A stretch of 51,581 nucleotides of DNA, from contig JAFZVC010000012.1 of the NCBI GenBank assembly GCA_017618015.1, positions 1 to 51,581 of the forward strand. The letters run 5' to 3'. The notes under the pieces are model-generated. The model saw only the letters and a program-made list of their open reading frames with translations. It was not told where the DNA came from and did not search any database. Position 1 is the first letter of the stretch; the number at the start of each line of letters is the position of its first letter. Position numbers and translations under genes: made by a program. This stretch comes from Spirochaetaceae bacterium (GTDB lineage: Bacteria > Spirochaetota > Spirochaetia > Treponematales > Treponemataceae). Below, piece after piece: positions 17,555 to 25,709 of this stretch.

Positions 17555-18265
17555 ATGAAGCGCTGTATATTAGTTGTTTTAAGCCTTTGCCTCTTTTGCG
17601 GATTCCTTTTTGCAGGCGACGTAGCTGTTTTTGATGATATCGGCTTTTCAGAGGATGGTAAGACATATCTTTTCGGGCAGTACGGTACTACCGACAAGAC
17701 TTTCCGTGGTTTCGCGGAGATTTATGCAGTTGATATAGAAAGCAACTCTTTCAAGACAAACGGTATTTACCGGACAAACGCGACAGAAGCAACAGCCGGT
17801 AAAAGCGGCAGTTCTGTATACGAAGAGCTTAAAAAGAAAAACAGCACATGGATTTCATCATGGAAAGCTGCTCCCGCATCTATATCTGAAATTCTTTATA
17901 TCCGTCCATATAACACAAAGAATGCAGAAAGCGAAATTGTCGTAAGAGATTTTGAGCATTCAAAAGTTGGAAATACAACACAGTATACATTTAAGCTCGT
18001 TCCGTTTGTGGAAGGAAAAGGCGCGTCAGTGTACTCTTCTTTCTACATTACAGTTGAGAAAAAAGACGGATCAGGCAAGCTTATCGACAAGATTGTCGCA
18101 GGAAGCCCTGATGTTAAACGCCGTGGAATAAGCGGCTATGCCATAGAAAAGATAATGTGCGACAAGACAGCGACAAAGTTCGTTATCGTTGTAGAAAAAA
18201 TTAGCGAAGAAGAGAACTCTGCCCCGTCAGTGCGCTACATGGTCGAAACTTTCGTGTTGAAATAA
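17555..18265 (+). CDS. Exported DUF2259 family protein
   Basis: A 236-residue protein with a clear signal peptide (MKRCILVVLSLCLFCGFLFA, then GDVAVF). The mature start, FDDIGFSEDGKTYLFGQYG, and the AEIYAVDIESNSF strand match the DUF2259 family of predicted secreted proteins, common in spirochaetes. It is probably periplasmic. GGGAG is well placed before the ATG. No function is known. It is convergent with luxS, with 22 nt between the stops. Confidence 0.7.
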   Translation: MKRCILVVLSLCLFCGFLFAGDVAVFDDIGFSEDGKTYLFGQYGTTDKTFRGFAEIYAVDIESNSFKTNGIYRTNATEATAGKSGSSVYEELKKKNSTWISSWKAAPASISEILYIRPYNTKNAESEIVVRDFEHSKVGNTTQYTFKLVPFVEGKGASVYSSFYITVEKKDGSGKLIDKIVAGSPDVKRRGISGYAIEKIMCDKTATKFVIVVEKISEEENSAPSVRYMVETFVLK

Positions 18266-18287
18266 ACCCCGATAATCGGGCTAACAA

Positions 18288-18761
18288 CTAATTCGCCGGG
18301 TATTCATAACAAGGTTCTGTTTTGAGTATTCCGGCGTATTTTTTTGCCTCATACTTTGCGACAGCAAGGTTGTGAAGCAGATAATTTCCGCATTCTTCCG
18401 CCTTCGTGCCTGGAATTTCCCCAGTAAAGTCAGCTGCAAACTCAAAAGCGCGAATCATCAGCTTTCCGATTTCCTCGCATTCGTAGCTACCCTTAATAAT
18501 CAGATAAAATCCAGTGAGACAGCCCATCGGTCCCCAGTATATGATGCGGTCCTTCCATTCTTCGTCGTTGCGGAGGAATGTCGCTACAATGTGCTCAAGC
18601 GTATGAGCTCCCGGAAGATTCAAGCACGGCTCGATGTTCGGCTTTTTCATCCTTATGTCGTATGTCGTTATCGTCTCGGCACCAACTGTGTCTATGCGAG
18701 ACACGTATACGCCCGGTTTAAGTTTTGTGTGATCTACGGTAAAGCTTGGAATAAGTTTCAT
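18288..18761 (-). CDS. luxS: S-ribosylhomocysteine lyase LuxS
   Basis: A 157-residue LuxS. It cleaves S-ribosylhomocysteine to homocysteine and DPD, the precursor of AI-2, in the activated methyl cycle. The metal site is H53 and H57 (HTLEH) plus C124 (AEECGNY), and the catalytic cysteine is C81 (GPMGCLTGFY). I chose the start at 18761 because AAAGGAG lies 8 nt upstream; the open frame runs further but overlaps the neighbouring gene. The 52-nt spacing to the upstream same-strand gene allows co-transcription. No pfs gene is in the window. Length and residues look normal. Confidence 0.96.
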   Translation of the reverse strand: MKLIPSFTVDHTKLKPGVYVSRIDTVGAETITTYDIRMKKPNIEPCLNLPGAHTLEHIVATFLRNDEEWKDRIIYWGPMGCLTGFYLIIKGSYECEEIGKLMIRAFEFAADFTGEIPGTKAEECGNYLLHNLAVAKYEAKKYAGILKTEPCYEYPAN

Positions 18762-18813
18762 ATTCATAACTCCTTTAATTGTACCGGTACAACGCCGGCG
18801 TGTCATCTTTGTT

Positions 18814-19254
18814 TCAGTCGGGCTTCTCGCCTGTTCCCCTGAAAAGCTGGCAGACCTTTTTTCCGCCTTCATCAAGTGTACGCACATAAACTGTGTCTTG
18901 AAGCGAAACTTCATGCCACGTTCCTTCTAGCGCAATGGCTTCTGCGGCGGCTTCGCGCAAAGCCTGATTTTTCGCTTCGTCTTCCTGCCCAATGAAAAAC
19001 TGAACAAAAAGATATTTCCCCGCCGGAATTACTCCGTCCGGCTCGCAACCCGCATTTAGAGAAGCTTCCGGCATAAGGCCGTAGCCGCACCATTTGCCTT
19101 TTGTAAGGTATTTGCTCCTGTCCGGGTTCATGTCGTTTTTTTTGACATTATTCGTAAAAACAGAAAGTTCCTCAGCTTTCATAATGGGATTCTTATCGTC
19201 TTTCGTAAAAACAAGGTCATTGTAAAGCGTCAGGTTCTTTATCTCGAATTCCAT
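18814..19254 (-). CDS. Unknown 146-residue protein upstream of luxS
   Basis: A soluble protein starting MEFEIKNLTLYNDL. A central PDGVIPAGKYLFVQF strand and the overall length vaguely recall small effector-binding (GyrI-like) folds, but I would not assign a family. The start at 19254 is supported by a -10 box 6 nt upstream and by the lack of any ribosome site further up. It precedes luxS on the same strand and may share its transcript. Confidence 0.6.
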   Translation of the reverse strand: MEFEIKNLTLYNDLVFTKDDKNPIMKAEELSVFTNNVKKNDMNPDRSKYLTKGKWCGYGLMPEASLNAGCEPDGVIPAGKYLFVQFFIGQEDEAKNQALREAAAEAIALEGTWHEVSLQDTVYVRTLDEGGKKVCQLFRGTGEKPD

Positions 19255-19260
19255 ATGGTA

Positions 19261-19266
19261 AATATA
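19261..19266 (-). promoter_or_regulatory. Leaderless-type -10 box upstream of the luxS neighbour
   Basis: TATATT (19266-19261 on the minus strand) ends 6 nt before the ATG at 19254. The -35 region is a T-rich tract without a good match, so this is one of the weaker members of the set. Confidence 0.4.
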
Positions 19267-19378
19267 CCGTTTCTTTGGAAAAAAAACAGCTTTTTTTGTG
19301 ATTTTGGGCTGAAAAGTTTGCAAAAACCGAAGGCAAATTTACATAACAATATATATAGCAATTTTTTATGGAGGATAT

Positions 19379-20521
19379 ATGACAAAACAGCGTTTATTTA
19401 AGTTTTTAGGTGAAGTCGCCGTGATTATCGGTGCGGTGACTGCTATCAGCTTCCCTGTGGCTGCTTTTTCATGTCAGATGAGCCCCGAAGGAGTAACGAT
19501 AATAGGCGGCGATTATTCTTCGCCGAAACTTGTGGATTTTATTGTTTCTGGAACCGATTCTTTGCAACTTACGTTTTCTGATGAGATTAGCCTTGGAAAG
19601 CTTTATATAAGCCCGTCCTCTGCGGACGAAAACGATTTTTCAGGCTCCCAGATAAACCAGATTGATTTGATGCCTGTTGAGGATGAGGAAAATACTGCAG
19701 AAAATCGGGTTGCCTACATGCTTCGTTTGCCGGAACAAACCGAATGCGGCATGGAGTATGTCCTGTTTGCGGAAGCAGAGGACAAAAAGGGGAATACGCT
19801 TTCTTTTTCTACGGTGTTCTATGGCTACAACGAGCAAGTTCCGAAGCTGATTTTGAGCGAGGTAAGGACGGAAGCAGCTAAGCCAAAGCCCGAATTCATT
19901 GAGCTTTACTGCCTTTCTGACGGGAATACCGGCGGAATGATTCTTGAGATTTTCTACAACAAAGCTAATTCGTTTAAGTATGTTCTTCCGGCGGCTTCCG
20001 TAAAAGCGGGTGAGTATATTGTGGTGCATCTAAGAAGCTACGACGACCAAAAGCCACTTTGCGTTAACGAGGCAGACTCGGACGAACTTGCTCTCTCCGC
20101 ATCCACGGCAGCAGACTCCTGCCCCGGAGCGCGTGATTTTTGGCATGACGAGAACACAAAGCTGCTTGGAAAAACATCGGTGATTCTTTTGTGGGACCGG
20201 AGCCGGGGCAGGATAGCGGACGCGCTTCTTATGGCCGAGTCCGAAAAAGGCGGCTGGTCGTCTTCTGCCGCCGGGGATGCGGCTCAAAGCGCTGTTCTTG
20301 CGGATGTCTGGATTGATGGCGCTTCTGTTTCGGACGCTGTTTGCACTGACAAGACGACTGCGACCCGTACAGTTTCAAGGCAGAATATCGAAGAAATTAC
20401 GGAAGCCGCCGGCTATCCTGACTTCGTTTGGCCTGTCCCGGTTTCCGCCTCCGACTGGCTTGTTGTCGCCACGAGTCAAGCGACTCCGGGTAAACCGAAC
20501 TCGTCAAAACCCGCGCAGTAA
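19379..20521 (+). CDS. Exported protein with a lamin-tail-like domain
   Basis: A 380-residue protein. A hydrophobic segment (about 9-30) is followed by AAFSCQM, which could be a loose spirochaetal lipobox with Cys as the lipidated residue. The middle (LILSEVRTEAAKPKPEFIELYC, then AGEYIVVHL) has the pattern of the lamin-tail domain (an EFIELYN-like motif) often found in exported bacterial proteins. The later part is rich in Ser and Ala. GGAGG lies before the ATG. Its location is probably the periplasm or cell surface; the function is unknown. Confidence 0.6.
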   Translation: MTKQRLFKFLGEVAVIIGAVTAISFPVAAFSCQMSPEGVTIIGGDYSSPKLVDFIVSGTDSLQLTFSDEISLGKLYISPSSADENDFSGSQINQIDLMPVEDEENTAENRVAYMLRLPEQTECGMEYVLFAEAEDKKGNTLSFSTVFYGYNEQVPKLILSEVRTEAAKPKPEFIELYCLSDGNTGGMILEIFYNKANSFKYVLPAASVKAGEYIVVHLRSYDDQKPLCVNEADSDELALSASTAADSCPGARDFWHDENTKLLGKTSVILLWDRSRGRIADALLMAESEKGGWSSSAAGDAAQSAVLADVWIDGASVSDAVCTDKTTATRTVSRQNIEEITEAAGYPDFVWPVPVSASDWLVVATSQATPGKPNSSKPAQ

Positions 20522-20529
20522 AAAGTGTG

Positions 20530-20559
20530 TTGTCAGAATCACGCTTTTTCTGATAAAAT
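20530..20559 (+). promoter_or_regulatory. Leaderless-type promoter of the U32 gene
   Basis: TTGTCA (20530-20535), 18 nt and TAAAAT (20554-20559), ending 8 nt before the ATG at 20568. There is no Shine-Dalgarno sequence. The open frame reaches back to 20277, inside the previous gene, so the promoter supports 20568 as the true start. Confidence 0.55.
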
Positions 20560-20567
20560 CAGTAGAT

Positions 20568-22802
20568 ATGTCAGAATTACTTGCCCCAGCCGGGAATATA
20601 GAAGCACTTGATGCCGCCTTTGGTGAAGGCGCCGATGCAGTTTACATGGGCTTGAAAAGCTTCAATGCCCGCATGAGATCCTCAAATTTCGCCTGGAATC
20701 AGTTCGAGGCAGCCGTTGATGCCGCCCACAAGCGTGGAAAGAAAATATACGTGACCGTTAACACTGTCGCCGAGGAAGATGAGACAGAACGCCTGTACCG
20801 CTTCCTTTCATACCTTAACAGCGTCGGTCCCGACGGCATAATCGTGCAGGATTTTGGCGTTGTCCGCATGGTTCAGGAGTTTTTCCCGAAACTTGAGCTT
20901 CATGCGTCAACGCAGATGAACTGCGCCAGTGCCGCCGCCGTGAATCTTTTAAGCCGCGAGGGTTTTAAGCGCGTCGTGCTTGCCCGCGAGCTTTCTTTGG
21001 AAGAGATTAAAGCCGTAAAAGCCGCATCGTCAGCAGAGCTTGAAGTTTTTGTGCACGGTGCTTTATGTGTCAGCGAGTCCGGTTTGTGCCTTTTTTCAAG
21101 CTATTTGGGCGGAAAATCGGCGAACAGGGGTATGTGTACGCAGGCGTGCCGCCGCCTTTATAACGCGGACGCTGACGGAGCGGAAAGAACAGGATATTTC
21201 TTTTCTCCGCACGATTTGCAGCTTATTGACCGCATCCCGGACCTGATGCAGGCTGGTGTCGAGTCTTTCAAGATTGAAGGCCGTATGAAAAGCGCGGAGT
21301 ACGTTGGCAGCGTCACTGCCGCATACCGCTACGTCATGGACAACTGGGAAAAAGACAAAAAAGGCGCGATTGCTACAGGAAAGCGAATGCTCGCCACCGA
21401 TTTCGCAAGGGCAAAGACGCGCTACTGGTACGACTCCAGCGACGCGGAGAATTTCCTTAACCCTGACCAGGCAGGCGGAACCGGTATTTTCCTTGGAACG
21501 ATACAGAACATAAAAAAAGAGGACGTGAATGTGCGTAACGGCGATAAGATAGAGTCGGCGCGCGTCGCGTTCGCGGACATACGCGGCGGCAGTTACGACC
21601 CGGATGCCGGAGACTCCATCCGTCTTCACCGCAAAGACGATACAGGCCGCGAAAGTCACAAAATAAAGCATGTCAAAGTTGTTGACGGCGTCCGCTGGAT
21701 AGACATTCCGGACGGCTTTTCGCAAGGCGATCCTGTCTACCTGCTCCAAACAAAGTCAATGTCAAAGCGGTATCAGCGCGTGCTTCCGTCGGACTTGTCT
21801 CCGTTCAGAAGGCAGCCGGGCGCGGAACTTCTTCCGGTGCTCGACCTTACGCCGGTTCCAAAGACAGGCGTGGAAGGTTTCCCAGACGGCATTTACGTGC
21901 AGGTTTCTACGCTGAAAGATATGTTCACTGTCCTTGGCGAGCGTCAGATCCGCGTTATCTTGGAGCTGAACAGCGAAACAACATACGACCTTGTCGAGAA
22001 AAAAGCGACGTTGCCTTACTCCAAAAAGCAGATTTTCATATCGCTCGACCCGTATTGCCCGGCTGACGCGGAAAATAAGCTTTCACAGACGCTCGATACG
22101 CTTATAGCCGACGGATTCCGGCAGTTTGTCGTGAACAATCCGGCGCACATCAACATGCTTCGCGGAAAAAAAGTCGTCATGCTCGGCGGACCGTATCTGT
22201 ACACATTCAACCGATGGGCAGCTTCCTGGCTTGAAAACCAGAACATAGACTGCTTCATCACCCCGATAGAGAATTCGCGCAAAAACCTTGAGGCGACATT
22301 TGAGCCGAAGCTCCGCCGCAAGGTTATGGTAACGCTTTTCGCATATCCGGCATTGTTCCGTATGCGCTTCAAGCTGCCGGAATCGTATGACTTCATGTAT
22401 TTTACGGATAAAGAAGGCACCGTTTTTAAGACGCTTTCAACACCGGCGGACGGATCTTTCGTAATGCCGGAAAAGCCTTTCTCTATAATCGACAACAAAG
22501 CCAGGCTTGAAAAAGAAGGGTTCACGCACTTCCTTATTGATTTTTCAAGAACGCAAGTCCGTAAACAGGACTTTAAGTTTGTAATGCGTGCTTTGTTCAA
22601 GGGCGAAGTCTTGCCAGAATCCGACCGGTTCAACTGGAAGGACGGCTTTTATTCGCCAGAGAAGATGGAAGCTTACAAGGCTGCCGCAGAGCGCAACGAA
22701 AATGCTTCAGCTTCTTATCAAAGACGCGGAAAAACTGCGGGGAAACCTGCGGGAAGAAATGCTGAATCTGCAGGAAAAAAACGGCGCTACAACAAGAAAT
22801 GA
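20568..22802 (+). CDS. U32 family protein (RlhA/TrhP-like RNA hydroxylation or collagenase-like)
   Basis: A 744-residue protein starting MSELLAPAGNIEALDAAFGE, the standard U32 start, with GADAVYMGLKSFNAR next. The conserved cysteine block is FVHGALCVSESGLCLFSSYL then GMCTQACRRLY, as in YegQ/TrhP and RlhA, which need these cysteines for tRNA or 23S rRNA hydroxylation. The family name, peptidase, is historical. A second U32-associated domain fills the C-terminal half. The last 50 residues are a basic low-complexity tail (GKKRRYNKK at the end) that could bind RNA. The long C-terminal half resembles RlhA more than TrhP, but this is not decisive. Confidence 0.85.
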   Translation: MSELLAPAGNIEALDAAFGEGADAVYMGLKSFNARMRSSNFAWNQFEAAVDAAHKRGKKIYVTVNTVAEEDETERLYRFLSYLNSVGPDGIIVQDFGVVRMVQEFFPKLELHASTQMNCASAAAVNLLSREGFKRVVLARELSLEEIKAVKAASSAELEVFVHGALCVSESGLCLFSSYLGGKSANRGMCTQACRRLYNADADGAERTGYFFSPHDLQLIDRIPDLMQAGVESFKIEGRMKSAEYVGSVTAAYRYVMDNWEKDKKGAIATGKRMLATDFARAKTRYWYDSSDAENFLNPDQAGGTGIFLGTIQNIKKEDVNVRNGDKIESARVAFADIRGGSYDPDAGDSIRLHRKDDTGRESHKIKHVKVVDGVRWIDIPDGFSQGDPVYLLQTKSMSKRYQRVLPSDLSPFRRQPGAELLPVLDLTPVPKTGVEGFPDGIYVQVSTLKDMFTVLGERQIRVILELNSETTYDLVEKKATLPYSKKQIFISLDPYCPADAENKLSQTLDTLIADGFRQFVVNNPAHINMLRGKKVVMLGGPYLYTFNRWAASWLENQNIDCFITPIENSRKNLEATFEPKLRRKVMVTLFAYPALFRMRFKLPESYDFMYFTDKEGTVFKTLSTPADGSFVMPEKPFSIIDNKARLEKEGFTHFLIDFSRTQVRKQDFKFVMRALFKGEVLPESDRFNWKDGFYSPEKMEAYKAAAERNENASASYQRRGKTAGKPAGRNAESAGKKRRYNKK

Positions 22803-22817
22803 TGCAGTCGTTGCTCT

Positions 22818-22872
22818 AAAAAAACGCCGCCGCTTCCGTTAGAAACAGAAAAAGATACGGTAACGGCGGCAA
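22818..22872 (-). terminator. Terminator of ssb, also able to fold after the U32 gene
   Basis: The arms 22825-22839 and 22857-22871 (GCCGCCGCTTCCGT and ACGGTAACGGCGGC at the core) pair over about 14 bp with two mismatches. On the minus strand the stem is followed by seven T (the A run 22818-22824), so it terminates ssb. In the plus direction it follows the U32 stop codon but lacks a T-run. Confidence 0.75.
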
Positions 22873-22948
22873 GGTGTAGGCACAAGGAGAGATAAACCTG
22901 GAGTCTTACTCCGATCATGCGACATCTGTTTCTTAACCAGCGAATTTT

Positions 22949-23356
22949 TTAGAAAACAACTGCAGCTTCTTTGGCTTCTGTATTCTGCAATTCTTTCTCT
23001 TCGTCTTCGAACTTCTCTTCTTTTTGGAATATTGGCTTCATCTCTACATGTTCAGCGATGACAGTCACCTTGGAGTGGTTTTTGCCGACCGTGTCTGTCC
23101 AACGGCCCTGTTTAAGCCGTCCGACAACTCTTACACCCCTGCCTTTGACACACTGCTGGCTGCATACTATTGCAAGCTGTCCCCATGCTTCAATGTCAAA
23201 AAACGAAACTTCTTTGTCGAAAGTTCCTGATTCTGAACGGTAGCTTCTGTTTGAGCCGATAGAGAATGTGCAGACTGCTGTTCCTTTTGCAGTTTCCTTG
23301 AGTTCAGGCTGCTTTACGACATTCCCTTCCAAAAGAATTGAGTTTAGAGGATTCAT
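22949..23356 (-). CDS. ssb: Single-stranded DNA-binding protein
   Basis: A 135-residue OB-fold protein: MNPLNSILLEGNVVKQPELK, then TAVCTFSIGSNRSY, EVSFFDIEAWGQLA and GRGVRVVGRLKQGRW are the normal SSB core. It coats single-stranded DNA in replication and repair. The tail is short and ends KEAAVVF. The usual acidic DDDIPF-type tip that recruits partner enzymes is altered, with acidic residues only further up (EDEEKEL). AGGAG precedes the ATG. It is a single gene, not linked to rpsF/rpsR as in many bacteria. A palindrome lies in its leader (23386-23402). Confidence 0.92.
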   Translation of the reverse strand: MNPLNSILLEGNVVKQPELKETAKGTAVCTFSIGSNRSYRSESGTFDKEVSFFDIEAWGQLAIVCSQQCVKGRGVRVVGRLKQGRWTDTVGKNHSKVTVIAEHVEMKPIFQKEEKFEDEEKELQNTEAKEAAVVF

Positions 23357-23385
23357 TTTCTAAGTGCTCCTGTTACATAAGAATC

Positions 23386-23402
23386 TGTACATTTGATGTA
23401 CA
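23386..23402. promoter_or_regulatory. Perfect palindrome in the ssb leader
   Basis: TGTACAT-TTG-ATGTACA is a perfect 7-bp inverted repeat, about 30 nt before the ssb start. Its position and spacing fit a dimeric repressor site. I do not recognise it as a known LexA box. Confidence 0.4.
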
Positions 23403-23503
23403 TAGATACTTATTGTCTTTGGGTTTAAAAAAAGTGATGAATTTGGCTAACAAAAGCAAAAAAAATGAGAAAAAGATTCAAAAAATTTCGTTACGTGGAG
23501 ATA

Positions 23504-25438
23504 TTAGAGATTCTTTACAAGTTTTATGATATACAGCTGAATGTACATCGTAAGCTCTTCCTGGTCTTTTATGCGCTGCAAAGACGGCGTTTTCGCCAGC
23601 GATTCAGCAAGCCCGCGTACTCTTTCATCGGTGAAACTGCTTCCCTGCAACGTCCTGATTGTCTTGCGGACGTAATCGCGGATGAGCGAGTTGACGTCTT
23701 CTGTAAGGTCTTCGGCAAGCTTTTTGTTTATAAGCATGTTCCACTGGTGCTCGTATGAATGAAGCTCCCTGTCGAGCGTCGAACCCTGCGGAATAATCTT
23801 CTCTTCGAGTGCTCTTGCGGCGTTAACAAGGTCTTTCTTTCTGTCGCCTGACTTTGCGGTTGACTTAAACGTCTGATTCTCATATTCATCAGTTTTTGTC
23901 TCACGCGCGGCACGTTTCCGTTCTGCCTGCCGTTTCTGTGCATCTTTCTTTGAAGGACGCAAAAACAGCGAAACGAACCACGAGATTATCGGGGTGGTGT
24001 ACCAGAACGGCAGGAGTATACGCGCGTCAGTCACTATCTCATGGCGCGAAAGCATAAGGAGCTCGCTGTACGGAAGAAGCTTTCCGTCAGAAAAAAGCAC
24101 GACTTTTTCTGCGGAAGGATCATGCGCCATGCGTGCCTCGTAATGGACGAGCGAAAGGAAGTTTGAGTTGAGAAGCGCGTAAAGGATAGGCGAAACAGTC
24201 TTAACTTCCTGCTCCAGTTTCAGCTCGAAAGAGTTTTGGTTTGACATCTCCGGTACGCTGTCAAAATCCTGATAAATCTCGTACCACTCCTTCGTAATCT
24301 TATCCTTGAGTGTCTCGCGTGCATCGCTGCAAAGCCTTACGATAAGCTGAAGAACCTTTGTCTTCTCTATGTAAAAACGCTGGTCAGAAGTGTATGCCTT
24401 GAACGTAAGCAGCTCCGGTAGCTCGTTGTTTTCGGATTTTGTCGTCTTTTCTTTAAGGAACGCGCTCAAATCCTCTTCCGAATACTGCCCGATAAGCGGA
24501 ACGCCCTTTGAATCGGTGAATTTCAAAATTGTCGCATGGTCAAAGTAATACGGCGGCTTTGAAAGATGGTTCTCAAGCGTTTTGAGGGCTGCCTGTCTCT
24601 GCGCGTTCTGCTGCGACTTGTTCTTAAAGAACGATATTGCTATTTCCGTTATGATTACGCTCTGCAGAATCGCGATATCCTCTGCCGTGTAATCCTTAAC
24701 TTTCTCGTAATCCTGGCGGATAAAGAAGCACAGCTGGCTCCAAAAATAGAACGCGTCGCCAGAGTTCTTGAGTGTTTCAAGCGCATCCACCGGCTTTGTC
24801 ACGAACTGCGTGAAAAAGTTTTTAACGGAAATTTCTTTTCCCGGGTTTGATATTTTCAGTTTTTTCAGGAAGTAGTCGTGATACTCGTCCTTGTGGAGCA
24901 TCGTGCGGATTTTGTTCATGCTTATATCAAGCAGAAGGTTTACGGAAATCGATGAAGGGAAAAGAATTACAGGCATTTCGCGTGGCATGACGAGCCCAAA
25001 AAGAGTTTCTTCATCGTATGTCGTTTTTCCCTCAAAAAGCGGTGTCAAAAAGTCAGCTACAGCCTGTTTTTGAACGACATCCTGCGGTATTTTCTTTGAA
25101 AGGTCAGTCGAAAGTGGGAACGGTATCGTCGGGTTGTTCGCAATCTCTTTGTATTTAGCGGCAAGTTTGTTGACAATGAACGGAATTACGAAAATTACCT
25201 CATTGCCGCTTTTGTCTATTGTTGATGATATTTTTTTAGATGTCGAAAGAAGAGCAATCTCGTTTACGAGCGGTTCTGTAGACTGCCCCATAAAAGGTAT
25301 AAGTTCAGTCTGCTCGTTTGCATGCTTTTGCGCATAACGGCGGACATAATCCTGAAAGTCGTTAAGCAATACGGTTGCGGAATTTTGGTGTACAGAGAAC
25401 GATTTTAAAAGTGTATAAATACTTGTTTCTGATGACAT
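23504..25438 (-). CDS. Large conserved-looking protein of unknown function (644 residues)
   Basis: A soluble, mostly helical protein starting MSSETSIYTLLKSFSVHQNS. I see no enzyme motif. A hydrophobic stretch (LLPFWYTTPIISWFVSLFLR) at about 500-520 is followed by a highly charged segment (KKDAQKRQAERKRAARETK), which may be a membrane-peripheral hairpin or anchor. The C-terminal part is again helical. The ATG at 25438 is preferred over one 18 nt upstream because a consensus -10 box lies exactly 6 nt before it. I do not recognise the family; a Treponema-restricted protein is plausible. Confidence 0.65.
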   Translation of the reverse strand: MSSETSIYTLLKSFSVHQNSATVLLNDFQDYVRRYAQKHANEQTELIPFMGQSTEPLVNEIALLSTSKKISSTIDKSGNEVIFVIPFIVNKLAAKYKEIANNPTIPFPLSTDLSKKIPQDVVQKQAVADFLTPLFEGKTTYDEETLFGLVMPREMPVILFPSSISVNLLLDISMNKIRTMLHKDEYHDYFLKKLKISNPGKEISVKNFFTQFVTKPVDALETLKNSGDAFYFWSQLCFFIRQDYEKVKDYTAEDIAILQSVIITEIAISFFKNKSQQNAQRQAALKTLENHLSKPPYYFDHATILKFTDSKGVPLIGQYSEEDLSAFLKEKTTKSENNELPELLTFKAYTSDQRFYIEKTKVLQLIVRLCSDARETLKDKITKEWYEIYQDFDSVPEMSNQNSFELKLEQEVKTVSPILYALLNSNFLSLVHYEARMAHDPSAEKVVLFSDGKLLPYSELLMLSRHEIVTDARILLPFWYTTPIISWFVSLFLRPSKKDAQKRQAERKRAARETKTDEYENQTFKSTAKSGDRKKDLVNAARALEEKIIPQGSTLDRELHSYEHQWNMLINKKLAEDLTEDVNSLIRDYVRKTIRTLQGSSFTDERVRGLAESLAKTPSLQRIKDQEELTMYIQLYIIKLVKNL

Positions 25439-25444
25439 ATTACT

Positions 25445-25472
25445 ATTATATGCCAAAAACTCTTTATTTCAA
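25445..25472 (-). promoter_or_regulatory. Leaderless-type promoter of the 644-residue unknown
   Basis: On the minus strand TTGAAA (25472-25467), 16 nt and consensus TATAAT (25450-25445), ending 6 nt before the ATG at 25438. No ribosome site. This is one of the best examples in the window. Confidence 0.65.
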
Positions 25473-25479
25473 GAGTTAT

Positions 25480-25665
25480 CATCAGAATATGGTGCGTAGT
25501 TGTTGTAACTTTCCCGGTGTTCCGTGGTAGCTCGAAACTTCGCACTACCATGCTCGTTGCGGAATACGGCTTCTCCGCCTCGGTCCTCCGCGATTTTCTG
25601 GCGATGCCATAAATCGCTCCGGACTTGCCTGCGGCAACCACTTCACCCCGGCGCGTTCATACTGT
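25480..25665. repeat. GC-rich structured intergenic block, candidate dispersed repeat
   Basis: This block fills the space between two divergent promoters. Its base composition differs sharply from the AT-rich promoters beside it. It holds a hairpin (TGGTAG 25525-25530 with CTACCA 25545-25550, inner CGAA/TTCG) and stays open in one minus-strand frame, giving a Ser/Arg/Thr-rich peptide that looks unlike a real protein. It resembles small multi-copy intergenic elements of treponemes, but copy number cannot be tested inside one window. Confidence 0.4.
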
Positions 25666-25673
25666 TATTTTTA

Positions 25674-25703
25674 TTGACTTATTGCGTGAGTATGGAATAG
25701 AAT
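25674..25703 (+). promoter_or_regulatory. Leaderless-type promoter of the hisC run
   Basis: TTGACT (25674-25679), 18 nt and TAGAAT (25698-25703), ending 6 nt before the ATG at 25710. No ribosome site. Confidence 0.6.
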
Positions 25704-25709
25704 CACTTT

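Noticed and set aside
18762..18914. N-terminal extension of luxS
   Set aside because: It overlaps the neighbouring gene, is unlike LuxS, and AAAGGAG marks the start at 18761.
25405..25641. 78-residue minus-strand open frame in the 25480-25665 block
   Set aside because: No ribosome site, low-quality composition, and it runs through the promoter and into another gene; treated as part of a possible repeat.
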